64,000 nt of DNA. It comes from Sphingomonas sp. GTDB lineage: Bacteria; Pseudomonadota; Alphaproteobacteria; Sphingomonadales; Sphingomonadaceae. Shown here in pieces: positions 1 to 8,440 of the stretch. Position numbers and translations under genes: made by a program. The first letter of the stretch is position 1. Each line of letters starts with the position of its first letter. The stretch covers positions 992,001 to 1,056,000 of the forward strand of contig NZ_JAGIAM010000001.1 of the NCBI RefSeq assembly GCF_017744835.1, given 5' to 3'. The notes beneath the pieces were generated by a model that saw only the letters and a list, made by a program, of their open reading frames with translations, was not told the DNA's origin and searched no databases.

Positions 1-1
1 C

Positions 2-478
2 ACGATGCTCGAGGCGCGCAGCGGCACTGCGGCGCGGCCTGCGGGCCTCCAGCTCGGCGGCACCCGCGAGGCCGCCAGGATCCTGTCGGGCGCGCGCAAG
101 TCGGTCGAGGCGCGGGTGATGCCCAAGCTCGCCAAGATCGACCGCGAAGTCGCCCGCGCGATCGAGGAGGCGATGTTCGTCTTCGATCATCTGCTCGAGC
201 TCGACGACAAGAATCTCTCGGCGCTCATCCGCAACGTCGACGGCGAGCTGCTGGTCAAGGCGCTCAAGGGCGTCGAGGAGGCGGTGCGTGTCCGCTTCCT
301 GTCGTGCATGTCGAGCCGCGCCGCCGACGGCATCCGCGACGAAATGGAATCGCGCGGGCCGATGAAGCTCGCCGAGGTGCTCGATGCGCAGAAGCAGATC
401 GTGACGCTGGCCCGCGCAATGGTGAAGGACGGATCGCTGATGATGCCGGGCGGCGGGGGCGAGGACGAATATGTCTGA
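2..478 (+). CDS. fliG: Flagellar motor switch protein FliG, C-terminal part (5' end outside window)
   Basis: This is the last ~158 residues of FliG, the rotor protein of the C-ring that takes torque from the stator. The visible part carries the MFVFDHL version of the conserved Met-x-x-Phe linker, followed by the helical C-terminal domain with the charged segment that faces MotA. The reading frame is open to the left edge of the window, so the true start lies upstream and the first ATG here is internal. The stop overlaps the start of fliH by 8 bases, which points to translational coupling. Identity rests on this domain plus the unbroken fli gene order that follows. Confidence 0.93.
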   Translation, partial: TMLEARSGTAARPAGLQLGGTREAARILSGARKSVEARVMPKLAKIDREVARAIEEAMFVFDHLLELDDKNLSALIRNVDGELLVKALKGVEEAVRVRFLSCMSSRAADGIRDEMESRGPMKLAEVLDAQKQIVTLARAMVKDGSLMMPGGGGEDEYV

Positions 479-1190
479 ATTCGCCCCCGGCTTCGCCGCA
501 CGTCACGCCGCCGAACCGCTCATCCGCCGCGCCTTCGGCGGCCCGGTCAGTTTTTCGCCCGCAGAGCCGGGCAACATCGGTCGCCGCAGCTTCGCCGGCG
601 AAGGCGCAGGTGCGCCGCGCCACTTCGCGCCCGCCGATCCCAATGCGAATCCGACCGAGGGGTGGGACCCGTTCACTCCCGAGGTCGCGAGCCAGGGCCC
701 GTTCGTCGATCCGATCGCTGTCGCGCATGCCGCCGGCGTGGCCGAGGGCCGCGCCACGGCCTTCGCGGAGGCGGAAGAGGCGCGCGGGCAGGAGGAGGCA
801 CTGCTCGCCCGCATCGCCGAGGCGCTCGCCGCGGGCACGCACATCGATCGCGAGGCCATTGCCGCGCAGCTCCGCCACACGGTGCTCCATCTGGTCCGCA
901 AGATCGTCGGCGAGACTCCGGTCGCGGCCGAGCTGCTGTCGCGCCGCATCCAGGCCGCCGTCGAGCTCCTCGCTGAGGGCGCCGAGACGGCGCAGCTCCG
1001 GCTCCATCCGGACGATGCCGCAGCGCTTGCCGATCGGTTGCCGAAAGGCGTGAATGCGCTCGTCGACGCGCAGATCGCGCGCGGCAGCTTCGTGCTCGAA
1101 AGCAAGGCGACGATCGTCGAGGACGGCCGCGACCTGTGGCTCGACCAGCTCGCCCAGGCGATCGACCGCGTGCCGCTGCCGCCATGCTGA
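471..1190 (+). CDS. fliH: Flagellar assembly protein FliH
   Basis: FliH is the cytoplasmic stator/inhibitor of the flagellar export ATPase FliI; it links the ATPase to the C-ring. The 239-residue product has a low-complexity Pro/Gly/Ala-rich N-terminus (about residues 1-75). An Ala/Glu-rich helical segment and a compact C-terminal domain (about 130-239) follow, as expected for FliH/YscL proteins. FliH sequences diverge strongly, so the assignment leans on position between fliG and fliI. The ATG lies inside the fliG 3' end and the stop overlaps the fliI start by 7 bases. Confidence 0.88.
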   Translation: MSEFAPGFAARHAAEPLIRRAFGGPVSFSPAEPGNIGRRSFAGEGAGAPRHFAPADPNANPTEGWDPFTPEVASQGPFVDPIAVAHAAGVAEGRATAFAEAEEARGQEEALLARIAEALAAGTHIDREAIAAQLRHTVLHLVRKIVGETPVAAELLSRRIQAAVELLAEGAETAQLRLHPDDAAALADRLPKGVNALVDAQIARGSFVLESKATIVEDGRDLWLDQLAQAIDRVPLPPC

Positions 1191-2512
1191 ACCGCTTCAC
1201 GGCCGAATATCTCGACGGGCTCGCCTGCCGCGACTTCGTGGCGCAGCCCAAGGTCTCGGGGCGCCTCGCCTCGTACGACGGGCTGCTGATGGAGGCTGTC
1301 GGCCTCTCGCTTCCGGTCGGCACGATCTGCGCGATCGGCACGGGGCCCAACCCGGTCGAGGCCGAAGTGATCGGCTTCCGTGGCGGACGCACGCTGCTGA
1401 TGAACCTCGGCGGCCCTGCCGCGCTGCTTCCCGACGCGCCGGTGCGCCCGATCGGCCCGCCCGGCGAGGCCGAGGTCGGGGCGGCGCTGCTCGGCCGCGT
1501 CGTCGACGGCGCGGGCAAGCCGATCGACGGGCTCGGCCCGATCCGCGGCGCCGGTCGCTGGCCGCTCGCGGGCAAGCTCCAGTCGCCGCTCGATCGGGGC
1601 CGCGTGCTCCAGCCGCTCGACGTCGGCGTGCGCGCGGTCAACGGGCTGCTCACCATCGGCCAGGGCCAGCGTGTTGGCATCATGGCCGGCTCGGGCGTCG
1701 GCAAGTCGGTGCTGCTCGGGATGATCGTGCGCGCCGCCCAGGCCGATGTCGTCGTCGTCGGGCTGATCGGCGAGCGCAGCCGTGAAGTTGCCGACTTCCT
1801 CGAGACCAAGGTCGCAGGCGAGGCGCGCGCGCGCTCCGTGGTGGTCGCGGTGCCGGCCAATCATTCGCCGGTGCTCCGCATCCGTGGGGCGCTGCGCGCG
1901 ACCGCCATTGCCGAGGCCTTCCGCGCCGACGGCAAGAAGGTGCTGCTGATCATGGACAGCCTGACGCGCGTCGCCCATGCTGGCCGCGAGATCGGGCTGG
2001 CGCTGGGCGAGCCGGCCTCGGCGCGCGGCTATCCCCCTTCGGCGATCGCGATGCTGCCGAGCCTGATCGAGCGCGCGGGCACCTGCGTGTCGAGCGGCGG
2101 CTCGATCACCGCGATCTACACCGTGCTCGCCGACGGCGACGACGGCAACGATCCGGTGGTCGACAGCGCCCGCTCGATTCTCGACGGTCATATCGTGCTC
2201 AGCCGGGCGCTCGCCGAGCGCGGCGTCTATCCCGCGATCGATCTCGGCCCCTCGGTCAGCCGGGTGATGACCGACATCGCTGCGCCCGAGCATGTCCGCG
2301 CCGCGCGCATCCTGCGCCGGCACCTCGCCACGTACGAAGAGAATCGCGATCTGGTGCTGATGGGAGCGTATCGCCCCGGCGCCGATCCGGAGATCGACGC
2401 CGCGATCGCCTGCCAGCCCGCGGTGATGGAATATATCCGCCAGTCCTCGGACCAGGTCGTCCCGCTCGCCGACGCCGTCGCCGAGCTGACCGGCGTCTTC
2501 GGGGATGCGTGA
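1184..2512 (+). CDS. fliI: Flagellum-specific ATP synthase FliI
   Basis: FliI is the hexameric ATPase of the flagellar type III export apparatus, which unfolds and docks substrates. The 442-residue protein shows the F1-beta-like fold: Walker A AGSGVGKS at about residues 168-175, Walker B KKVLLIMDS near 251-259, and the family stretch with SARGYPPS after it. I chose the ATG at 1184, which overlaps the fliH stop in an ATGCTGA arrangement, over an upstream in-frame ATG that lies deep inside fliH. Length is normal for the family. Confidence 0.97.
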   Translation: MLNRFTAEYLDGLACRDFVAQPKVSGRLASYDGLLMEAVGLSLPVGTICAIGTGPNPVEAEVIGFRGGRTLLMNLGGPAALLPDAPVRPIGPPGEAEVGAALLGRVVDGAGKPIDGLGPIRGAGRWPLAGKLQSPLDRGRVLQPLDVGVRAVNGLLTIGQGQRVGIMAGSGVGKSVLLGMIVRAAQADVVVVGLIGERSREVADFLETKVAGEARARSVVVAVPANHSPVLRIRGALRATAIAEAFRADGKKVLLIMDSLTRVAHAGREIGLALGEPASARGYPPSAIAMLPSLIERAGTCVSSGGSITAIYTVLADGDDGNDPVVDSARSILDGHIVLSRALAERGVYPAIDLGPSVSRVMTDIAAPEHVRAARILRRHLATYEENRDLVLMGAYRPGADPEIDAAIACQPAVMEYIRQSSDQVVPLADAVAELTGVFGDA

Positions 2513-2924
2513 TTCGAAGAAGCTCGGGCGGCTGCTGCGCGTCCGCACGCTCCAGCTCGACCAGGTCCGCGCCGACGAGTTGCGTGCGCGCCAGCGGGTC
2601 GAGCAGGAACATCATCTGCGCGAGCGCATCGCCGCGCTGGCGGCCAATGTCGCCCCGGCGCCCGCGCCCATGTCCGCCGCCAATCTGATCGCCGCGGCGC
2701 ATTACCGCGACCGACTCCACCAGTCGGCGCAGGCCGCCGAGCAGCGCGTCGCGGTCGCCGAGCGCGGGTTCGATGCGGCCCAGGCTGCCACCCGCGAGGC
2801 ACGGCGCGACCAAAGCGCGATCGAAAAGCTGATCGCGCGCGCCGAGCGCGAAGCAGCGGTCAAGGCTTTGCGTGCGCTCGAAGCGCTGCCGCCCGCTCGC
2901 AAAAATCGGCACGATCCTTGCTGA
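2505..2924 (+). CDS. fliJ: Flagellar export protein FliJ
   Basis: FliJ is a small coiled-coil stalk protein of the export ATPase (a gamma-subunit analogue) and a chaperone-escort factor. The 139-residue product is almost entirely charged and helical, rich in Arg, Glu, Ala and Gln with heptad-like spacing, as in known FliJ proteins. Its start overlaps the fliI stop by 8 bases. Primary sequence is weakly conserved in this family, so the call depends on coiled-coil character, size and the invariant place after fliI. Confidence 0.85.
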   Translation: MRDSKKLGRLLRVRTLQLDQVRADELRARQRVEQEHHLRERIAALAANVAPAPAPMSAANLIAAAHYRDRLHQSAQAAEQRVAVAERGFDAAQAATREARRDQSAIEKLIARAEREAAVKALRALEALPPARKNRHDPC

Positions 2925-2933
2925 ACGTCTCCG

Positions 2934-4406
2934 GTGAAGACTTCACCGGGGATTTCGACGTTGATCCAGCTCTCTACCGGCTCTGCACCTGCGCTCGCCG
3001 TCGCATTGCCCGGCGCTGCGCCGATCGCGCTGCCTGCTGCCACCGAGGCGAGCAGCTTCGCGCTTGCGCTCGACGCGCTGCTGGTGCCCGGCGCGAAGAT
3101 TGCGCTGCCGGCAGCGGCGCCGATCCCCCCGGCTACGCCCGAGCTTGCCGTGCGGCAGGCCCTTGCCGCTCCCGGCAAGGATTTGCCGCCGGTCGGTGAA
3201 AAGGAAGCACCGGACGAGGATGGCGACGCCGAGCTGCCGGCAGGCTCTGAGCCCGATCAGGAAGAAAAGCCCGATGGCGCGGCGCTTCCCTACGTCTGGA
3301 TGCCGGCGCCGCTGCCGGTGGAGACGCCCGCACCTGCGCTGCCGGCAATGCCGCAGCCCGGGGTTGCCGCGGCGGCCGCCCCGGCCGTTGCCGCCCCGGT
3401 GCTTCCGGCGATCGGGGAGATGGCGCCGATAACGAGCGAACCCGCCGCTGCGCCCGCGGCGAGCGAGCCGGGCCAGCCGATCGAGCTGCCCATCCTCGCC
3501 AAGCCGGTAGCACATGACCACCTCGAAACTCCGGTCGCCACATCCGCGCCGCCTCGCGCAGGCGAGCAGGCCGCCCCGCGCACGACTCCTTGGTCGCAGC
3601 CGTCCGCCCCGCCTGTCTCGCCCGCGGGCGCTGGCGATGCGCCGGTCGTGCCAGCCACGCCTGCCGCTCCGGCTCCCGCAGCGCCGGCTCCGGCGCCAGG
3701 CTCCGCCCCGATGGTAGCGGCACTGCAGCAGCAGCCCGCTTCGGCGCCGCAGCCCATCCCGGCTCGCGAGCCGGGCGCCCCCGCCGACCAAGCGCGGTCC
3801 GTCGTCGCGCTCGCGCCCGCCGCACCGGCGCCCGCGCGGGCGGAGACCCAGCCCACCGCGGCCGTGATCGCGGCCGCCTTCTCGACGCCCGAAGTACCCG
3901 CACCGCTCCGTCGCACCGCCGAGGAGCCGTCGATCACCCTGGCGCCGCAGCCGCTCGACGCCGGACTCCAACCGCACCAGCAGGTCCGCGCACTCGCCCA
4001 GGCGGACGGTGCGCCGATCGACATGCGCCGCCAGGAATGGACCGGGCAGATGATCGAGCGGATCGAGGCGATGCGCGATGCCTCGCCGGTCCGCGACACG
4101 CGCATCCGCCTCGCGCCCGACGCGCTCGGCAATGTCGACGTCGCGATCCGGCACGAGGGCGACCGCGTCCATGTCCATTTCACTGCCGAGACGCCCGCTG
4201 CGCGCCAGATGCTCACCGAGGCCCAGCCGCGGCTGACCGAGCTCGCCGAGGCGCGTGGGCTCAAGCTCGGCCAGACCAGCGTCGAGGGTGGCGCCGCCGG
4301 CCAGGGCGGCCAGCGTCATGACGCCACGCCGCGCACTCCCTCCGCTCCCGCATCCGCGCGCACTGCCGCTGCGGACGGTTCCGAAACCGATGACCGCATC
4401 GCCTGA
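2934..4406 (+). CDS. fliK: Flagellar hook-length control protein FliK
   Basis: FliK is the secreted molecular ruler that stops hook growth and switches export specificity through FlhB. The 490-residue protein has a long Pro/Ala-rich middle (about 85-310), typical of the ruler region. The C-terminal domain (about 355-450) includes RIRLAPDALGNVDVAI and LTEAQPRLTELAEARG, the classic Flg_hook segment. The start is a GTG lying inside a perfect 19-base inverted repeat (2931-2949). A TTG nine codons later is a possible alternative start. Confidence 0.93.
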   Translation: MKTSPGISTLIQLSTGSAPALAVALPGAAPIALPAATEASSFALALDALLVPGAKIALPAAAPIPPATPELAVRQALAAPGKDLPPVGEKEAPDEDGDAELPAGSEPDQEEKPDGAALPYVWMPAPLPVETPAPALPAMPQPGVAAAAAPAVAAPVLPAIGEMAPITSEPAAAPAASEPGQPIELPILAKPVAHDHLETPVATSAPPRAGEQAAPRTTPWSQPSAPPVSPAGAGDAPVVPATPAAPAPAAPAPAPGSAPMVAALQQQPASAPQPIPAREPGAPADQARSVVALAPAAPAPARAETQPTAAVIAAAFSTPEVPAPLRRTAEEPSITLAPQPLDAGLQPHQQVRALAQADGAPIDMRRQEWTGQMIERIEAMRDASPVRDTRIRLAPDALGNVDVAIRHEGDRVHVHFTAETPAARQMLTEAQPRLTELAEARGLKLGQTSVEGGAAGQGGQRHDATPRTPSAPASARTAAADGSETDDRIA

Positions 4407-4423
4407 AATCCAAGGAGTCCATC

Positions 4424-5047
4424 ATGGTTGAACTCACCGACGAAAAGGCCCCGCTCCCGCGCAAGCGCAAGCTGGGCAAGCTGCTGATCCTCACCGCCGC
4501 GCCGCTGCTGCTCGTCGGCACCGGGGCAGGTGCTGCCGTCTATGGCGTCCAGGCCGGCTGGTTCAGCGTCGCCCCCGCCGCGCCCGTTTCGGACAAGCCC
4601 CGTCTCGTCCCCAAGAGCGAGCAGAAGCGCGCCGGTTCGGGCGGCGGCGAAGGTGAGGGGCATGAGTCCGAAAATGCTTCCGTCGCCAGCCATGGAAAGC
4701 CGCTGCCGCCGGCGCAGGGCGGCGACGAATATGCGTCGACCTATTATCCGCTCGAGAAGGAATTCACCTCGAATCTGCGCGACAGTGTCCATTTCATCCA
4801 GGTCGGCATCGCGGTCTCGACGCCGTACGACGAGCGCGTCCTCGAAAACATCAAGACGCATGAAATCGCCATTCGCTCGCAGGTGCTGATGGCACTGGGC
4901 GAAACCGACGAAGACGAGGTGTTCAGCGCCGAAGGCAAGAAGCACATCCAGGATCGACTGGTGAAGGCGATCAACGCCGTGCTGAAGGAAAAGGAAGGTT
5001 TCGGGGGCGTAAGTAACGTCTACTTTACCAATTTCATTGTTCAGTGA
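4424..5047 (+). CDS. fliL: Flagellar basal body-associated protein FliL
   Basis: FliL is an inner-membrane protein that surrounds the stator and supports torque. The 207-residue product has a basic cytoplasmic N-terminus (PRKRKLGK) and one membrane segment (about residues 19-42). A Ser/Gly/Glu-rich linker follows, then a periplasmic stomatin-like domain containing YYPLEKEFTSNL and QVGIAVST. AAGGAG lies about 8 bases before the ATG, a stronger ribosome site than most in this operon. There is a 17-base gap after fliK. Confidence 0.95.
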   Translation: MVELTDEKAPLPRKRKLGKLLILTAAPLLLVGTGAGAAVYGVQAGWFSVAPAAPVSDKPRLVPKSEQKRAGSGGGEGEGHESENASVASHGKPLPPAQGGDEYASTYYPLEKEFTSNLRDSVHFIQVGIAVSTPYDERVLENIKTHEIAIRSQVLMALGETDEDEVFSAEGKKHIQDRLVKAINAVLKEKEGFGGVSNVYFTNFIVQ

Positions 5048-5053
5048 ACGGGC

Positions 5054-6007
5054 ATGGTTAACGGCCCTTCATCGACTATGGCCCCGGAGGCGGGCGAGGA
5101 CCGCCGCGCGCGGCCGCGCCCCGCCGCGACGCATTCGCCCGTGCTGGGCGCGCGCGACGCCAATCCGTTCGGCGACCTCGCCACGCTCCAGCATCTGAGT
5201 GCGCGGCTGGCGCGCGGGCTCAAGCCGGTGTTCGAGACCATGTTGCGCCGCGAGCTGCGCGCCTGGGCCGAGCCGGTCTCGGTCCAGCGCTTCGCCGACT
5301 ATCGCGCCGAGCGCGGCGACATGCTCACGGCCTGGCAGCCGCTCGCGATGGGCAAGGCGCGCGCGCAGCTGGTGCTCGACGCCGCGCTGGTGCTCGAGAT
5401 GCTCGACGCCTTTTTCGGCGGCGAGGGCGAGGCGCCCGGCGCGCTGCCCAGCGAATTCACGCCCGCCGCAGAGGCGCTGGTCGCGCGGCTCGGCGCTGCG
5501 GTAGCGGCCCCGGTCGAGACGGCTTGGGAGCCGGTGACGCGCGTCGGCTTCGCGCCCGCCCTCAGCGCCAATGTCGCGGCAGCGCCAGACTGGGGCGCCG
5601 ACGAGCCGGTCGTGGTCACACGCTTCGGCTTTGCCGAGGGCACGCGCTCGCCCGCCTATGTCGACCTCGTCTATCCGATGGCCGGCCTCAAGCCGCACAG
5701 CGGCGCGCTCGCCGCCAAGGTCAAGGCGGCGACGACCGAAGTCGAGCCGCAATGGCGCAACGCGCTCACCCGCGCAGTGATGCAGGTCCGCCTGCCCGTC
5801 CGCTCGGTGCTCGCCGAGCCCGTGCTTCCGCTCGGGCAGCTCCTAGAGCTCAAGGCCGGCGACGTGCTTCCGATCGATTTCGGCCCCGAGGTTCCGGTGA
5901 TGGTGGCGAAGCGCCGCCTCGGCACCGGCCAGGTGGGCACCGCCAACGGCCGCGCCGCCGTTCGCCTCACCCAGATCGAACCGCTCAGCGAAGAGGATTT
6001 CCAATGA
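5054..6007 (+). CDS. fliM: Flagellar motor switch protein FliM (divergent N-terminus)
   Basis: FliM forms the C-ring wall between FliG and FliN. The 317-residue protein has the central CheC-like domain (about 45-225) and a C-terminal SpoA domain with LPLGQLLELKAGDVLPI. The usual N-terminal LSQxEIDALL motif that binds phospho-CheY is not visible. The first ~45 residues are instead Pro/Arg/Ala-rich, ahead of NPFGDLATLQHLSARLARGL. The ATG begins 6 bases after the fliL stop, and a second ATG at 5090 is possible. The stop overlaps fliN in an ATGA junction. Confidence 0.92.
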   Translation: MVNGPSSTMAPEAGEDRRARPRPAATHSPVLGARDANPFGDLATLQHLSARLARGLKPVFETMLRRELRAWAEPVSVQRFADYRAERGDMLTAWQPLAMGKARAQLVLDAALVLEMLDAFFGGEGEAPGALPSEFTPAAEALVARLGAAVAAPVETAWEPVTRVGFAPALSANVAAAPDWGADEPVVVTRFGFAEGTRSPAYVDLVYPMAGLKPHSGALAAKVKAATTEVEPQWRNALTRAVMQVRLPVRSVLAEPVLPLGQLLELKAGDVLPIDFGPEVPVMVAKRRLGTGQVGTANGRAAVRLTQIEPLSEEDFQ

Positions 6008-6303
6008 ACGACATGACGGGGGGATTTCCCGTGGACGCGTCGGTCGCGGCCAATTTCCGGCTGCTCCAGGACGTCGACGTCAAGCTGACGGTCGAGATCG
6101 GCTCGACCTCGCTCAGCCTGCGCGAGCTGCTCGCGCTCGGCGAGGAGAGCGTGATCGAGCTCGACCGCGACGCCGGCGAGCTGCTCGACGTGTTCGTCAA
6201 CGGCACGCTGATCGGCCGCGGCGAAGTGGTGACCGTGGGCGAGAAGTTCGGCCTGCGCATGACCGAGCTGGTGAGCCCCGAGAAAAGGTCGCAGCGCGCA
6301 TGA
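6004..6303 (+). CDS. fliN: Flagellar motor switch protein FliN
   Basis: FliN is the small SpoA-domain protein at the base of the C-ring. The 99-residue product contains LQDVDVKLTVEIGSTSLSLR and VNGTLIGRGEVVTVGEKFG, the core of the SpoA beta-barrel, with only a short N-terminal tail. I set the start at 6004, where ATGA overlaps the fliM stop. The frame is open further upstream, but that part is antiparallel noise inside fliM. The stop overlaps the fliO start in another ATGA junction. Confidence 0.96.
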   Translation: MNDMTGGFPVDASVAANFRLLQDVDVKLTVEIGSTSLSLRELLALGEESVIELDRDAGELLDVFVNGTLIGRGEVVTVGEKFGLRMTELVSPEKRSQRA

Positions 6304-6554
6304 TGTGGTCGTACATCCTCAAGCTGGTCATCCTGCTCCCGCTCGTCTGCGGGCTGCTGGTCGGCTGCCTCTATGCCTGGCGCAAGCTCGAGGCCCGGCT
6401 GCCGAAGAGCCAGGGCGAGCGGCTGGTGCAGGTGAAGGAGACGATGATGCTCTCGCCCGGCCTGCGCCTCGCGGTGGTCGAGTTCGAGGGGCGCAAGCTG
6501 CTCGTTTCGGTGAGCCGCACCGGCGTCACTCTAGTCGACAGGGCCGGCGCATGA
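6300..6554 (+). CDS. fliO: Flagellar biosynthesis protein FliO
   Basis: FliO assists assembly of the FliP export-gate ring. The 84-residue product is short for the family. It has one N-terminal membrane segment (about residues 5-26) followed by a cytoplasmic piece with SQGERLVQVKETMML and GRKLLVSVSRTGVTLVD, which matches the FliO core. It starts in an ATGA overlap with fliN and ends in an ATGATG overlap with fliP. Identity depends on both the topology and the slot between fliN and fliP. Confidence 0.9.
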   Translation: MMWSYILKLVILLPLVCGLLVGCLYAWRKLEARLPKSQGERLVQVKETMMLSPGLRLAVVEFEGRKLLVSVSRTGVTLVDRAGA

Positions 6555-7360
6555 TGCTGGCGGCTCCGCGTACCATCGGCGGCCGCGCCGCGCTGTTCGT
6601 CGGCCTGCTCGGCTTCGCGATCCTGTTCGCCGCCCCGGCCTTCGCCCAAGGCGTGCCGGCACCGGCGCCGACTCCGGGCCTCGGCGACGCCGTCGACCGT
6701 GCGCTCGGCGATCTCGGCGGCGGCAATGCCCCGCTCAGCCTGTCGCTCCAGGTCCTCATCATCATGGGCCTGCTCACCGTGTTGCCGGGCATATTGCTGA
6801 TGATGACCAGCTTCACGCGCATCGTGATCGTGCTTGCGATCCTGCGCCAGGCGCTCGGCCTCCAGCAGACTCCGCCCAACCAGGTGCTGATCGGCTTGTC
6901 GCTGTTCCTCAGCTTCTTCGTGATGGCGCCGGTGATCAACCAGGCGAGCAGCGCCGCGATCCAGCCCTATGCGGCGGGAAAGATCGGCGCGACGCAGATG
7001 ATCCAGGGCACCGGCGAGGCGCTCCACGGCTTCATGATCAAGCAGACGCGCAACCGCGACCTCAAGATGTTCGCCGACATGGCCAAGGCCGGCCCCTTCG
7101 CCGGCCCGGACGACGTGCCCTATTCGGTGCTGCTCCCGGCCTTCGTGACCAGCGAGCTCAAGACCGCCTTCCAGATCGGCTTCCTGATCTTCCTGCCCTT
7201 CATCGTCATCGACCTCGTCGTAGCCACCGTGCTGATGAGCCTGGGCATGATGATGATGTCGCCGACGATCATCTCGCTGCCGTTCAAGCTGCTGCTCTTC
7301 GTCCTCGTCGACGGCTGGGCGCTGACGATGGGCTCGCTCGCCTCGAGCTTCGCGAGTTAG
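6551..7360 (+). CDS. fliP: Flagellar type III export gate protein FliP
   Basis: FliP is the main ring subunit of the FliPQR export gate in the inner membrane. The 269-residue protein begins with a cleavable signal sequence (to about residue 35, ...FAAPAFAQG). Characteristic FliP stretches follow: TVLPGILLMMTSFTRIVIVL, LRQALGLQQTPPNQVL and a C-terminal MMMMSPTIISLPFKLLLFVL. The ATG at 6551 overlaps the fliO stop; an in-frame upstream ATG at 6305 would lie across fliO and is rejected. Confidence 0.97.
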   Translation: MMLAAPRTIGGRAALFVGLLGFAILFAAPAFAQGVPAPAPTPGLGDAVDRALGDLGGGNAPLSLSLQVLIIMGLLTVLPGILLMMTSFTRIVIVLAILRQALGLQQTPPNQVLIGLSLFLSFFVMAPVINQASSAAIQPYAAGKIGATQMIQGTGEALHGFMIKQTRNRDLKMFADMAKAGPFAGPDDVPYSVLLPAFVTSELKTAFQIGFLIFLPFIVIDLVVATVLMSLGMMMMSPTIISLPFKLLLFVLVDGWALTMGSLASSFAS

Positions 7361-7362
7361 CC

Positions 7363-7632
7363 ATGGACGCGGACTATTTCCTCACCGCGGCGCGCGAGGC
7401 GATGTGGATCCTCGCGCTGGCATCGGCGCCGATCCTCATCCCCGCGCTGCTCTCCGGCCTGATCCTCGGCATGGTGCAGGCGGCGACGTCGATCCAGGAA
7501 CAGACGCTGACCTTCGTCCCCAAGCTGATCGTCGTCGCGGTCAGCCTGGTGATCTTCGGGGGCATGATCCTCGGGCTGATCGGCGATTTCACGATCAGCA
7601 TCTTCGAGCGGCTGCCGGAGCTGGTGCGGTGA
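7363..7632 (+). CDS. fliQ: Flagellar export gate protein FliQ
   Basis: FliQ is a two-helix hairpin membrane protein that packs around FliP/FliR in the export gate. The 89-residue product has two hydrophobic segments (about 14-38 and 52-76) and the family stretch MVQAATSIQEQTLTFVPKL. It begins 2 bases after the fliP stop and ends 34 bases before fliR. Size and sequence are typical. Confidence 0.97.
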   Translation: MDADYFLTAAREAMWILALASAPILIPALLSGLILGMVQAATSIQEQTLTFVPKLIVVAVSLVIFGGMILGLIGDFTISIFERLPELVR

Positions 7633-7666
7633 GCACGCCGGCTCCCGCAGGCGGGAGGCGAATTCA

Positions 7667-8440
7667 ATGATGGGCTTCGGCCTCGCGATCGAGCCGCAGC
7701 TCTGGGCGCTGCTGTTCGCGATGGTGCGGATCGGCGCGGCGTTCGTCGCAGCGCCGGTGTTCGGCGCGGTCTCGGTGCCGCTGCCTGCGCGGATTGCGCT
7801 GTCGGGCGCGATCGGGGTGCTGGTGCTCGGCACCACCCATGTCCAGCCCCCGGGCGAGGTCTTCGCGCTCACCACCTTCCTCGCCGTCGCCGCCGAGGCG
7901 CTGATCGGGCTCGCGATCGGCTTCGTCCTCCAGATCGCCTTCGCCGCGCCGATGGTGGCGAGCGAAGTGATCGGCATGTCGATGGGGCTGGGCTTCGCCA
8001 ATGCAGTCGATCCGTCGAGCGGGCACAGCACACCCGCGCTCGGCCAGTTCCTTTCGATCCTGATGACTCTGCTGTTCCTTGCGGTCGAGGGCCACCTCGT
8101 CCTCGTCGACCTGGTCGTGCGCAGCTATCAGGTCATGCCCCCCGGCGCCTGGCTGGCGCCCGAGCGGCTGCTCGGCATCGCGCTGTTCGGGGGCTATGCC
8201 TTTCTCGCCGGGCTGCTGCTCGCGCTGCCGGTCGGCTTCATCCTGCTCTGCCTAAACATCGTCGTCGGCATGCTCTCGCGCGCCGCGCCTGCGCTCAACC
8301 TGTTCGCGATCGGCTTGCCGGCGAGCCTCGTCATGGGCGTGGTCGCGATCCTGCTCGCGCTCCCTGCGATGGGCGATTATCTGCTCGTCATCGTCCATGA
8401 GGCGCTCGAGGCGGCCCCGCGTCTGGTACTCGGGGCATGA
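7667..8440 (+). CDS. fliR: Flagellar export gate protein FliR
   Basis: FliR is the single-copy subunit that closes the FliPQR gate. The 257-residue protein is almost wholly membrane-embedded, with about six hydrophobic segments. It carries PVFGAVSVPLPARIALSGAI near the N-terminus and LNLFAIGLPASLVMGVVAIL near the C-terminus, both recognisable FliR features. Its stop overlaps the flhB start in an ATGA junction. Confidence 0.96.
   Translation: MMGFGLAIEPQLWALLFAMVRIGAAFVAAPVFGAVSVPLPARIALSGAIGVLVLGTTHVQPPGEVFALTTFLAVAAEALIGLAIGFVLQIAFAAPMVASEVIGMSMGLGFANAVDPSSGHSTPALGQFLSILMTLLFLAVEGHLVLVDLVVRSYQVMPPGAWLAPERLLGIALFGGYAFLAGLLLALPVGFILLCLNIVVGMLSRAAPALNLFAIGLPASLVMGVVAILLALPAMGDYLLVIVHEALEAAPRLVLGA

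Noticed and set aside
503..2548. Long open frame antisense to fliH and fliI
   Set aside because: It lies opposite well-conserved flagellar genes and has no recognisable domain.
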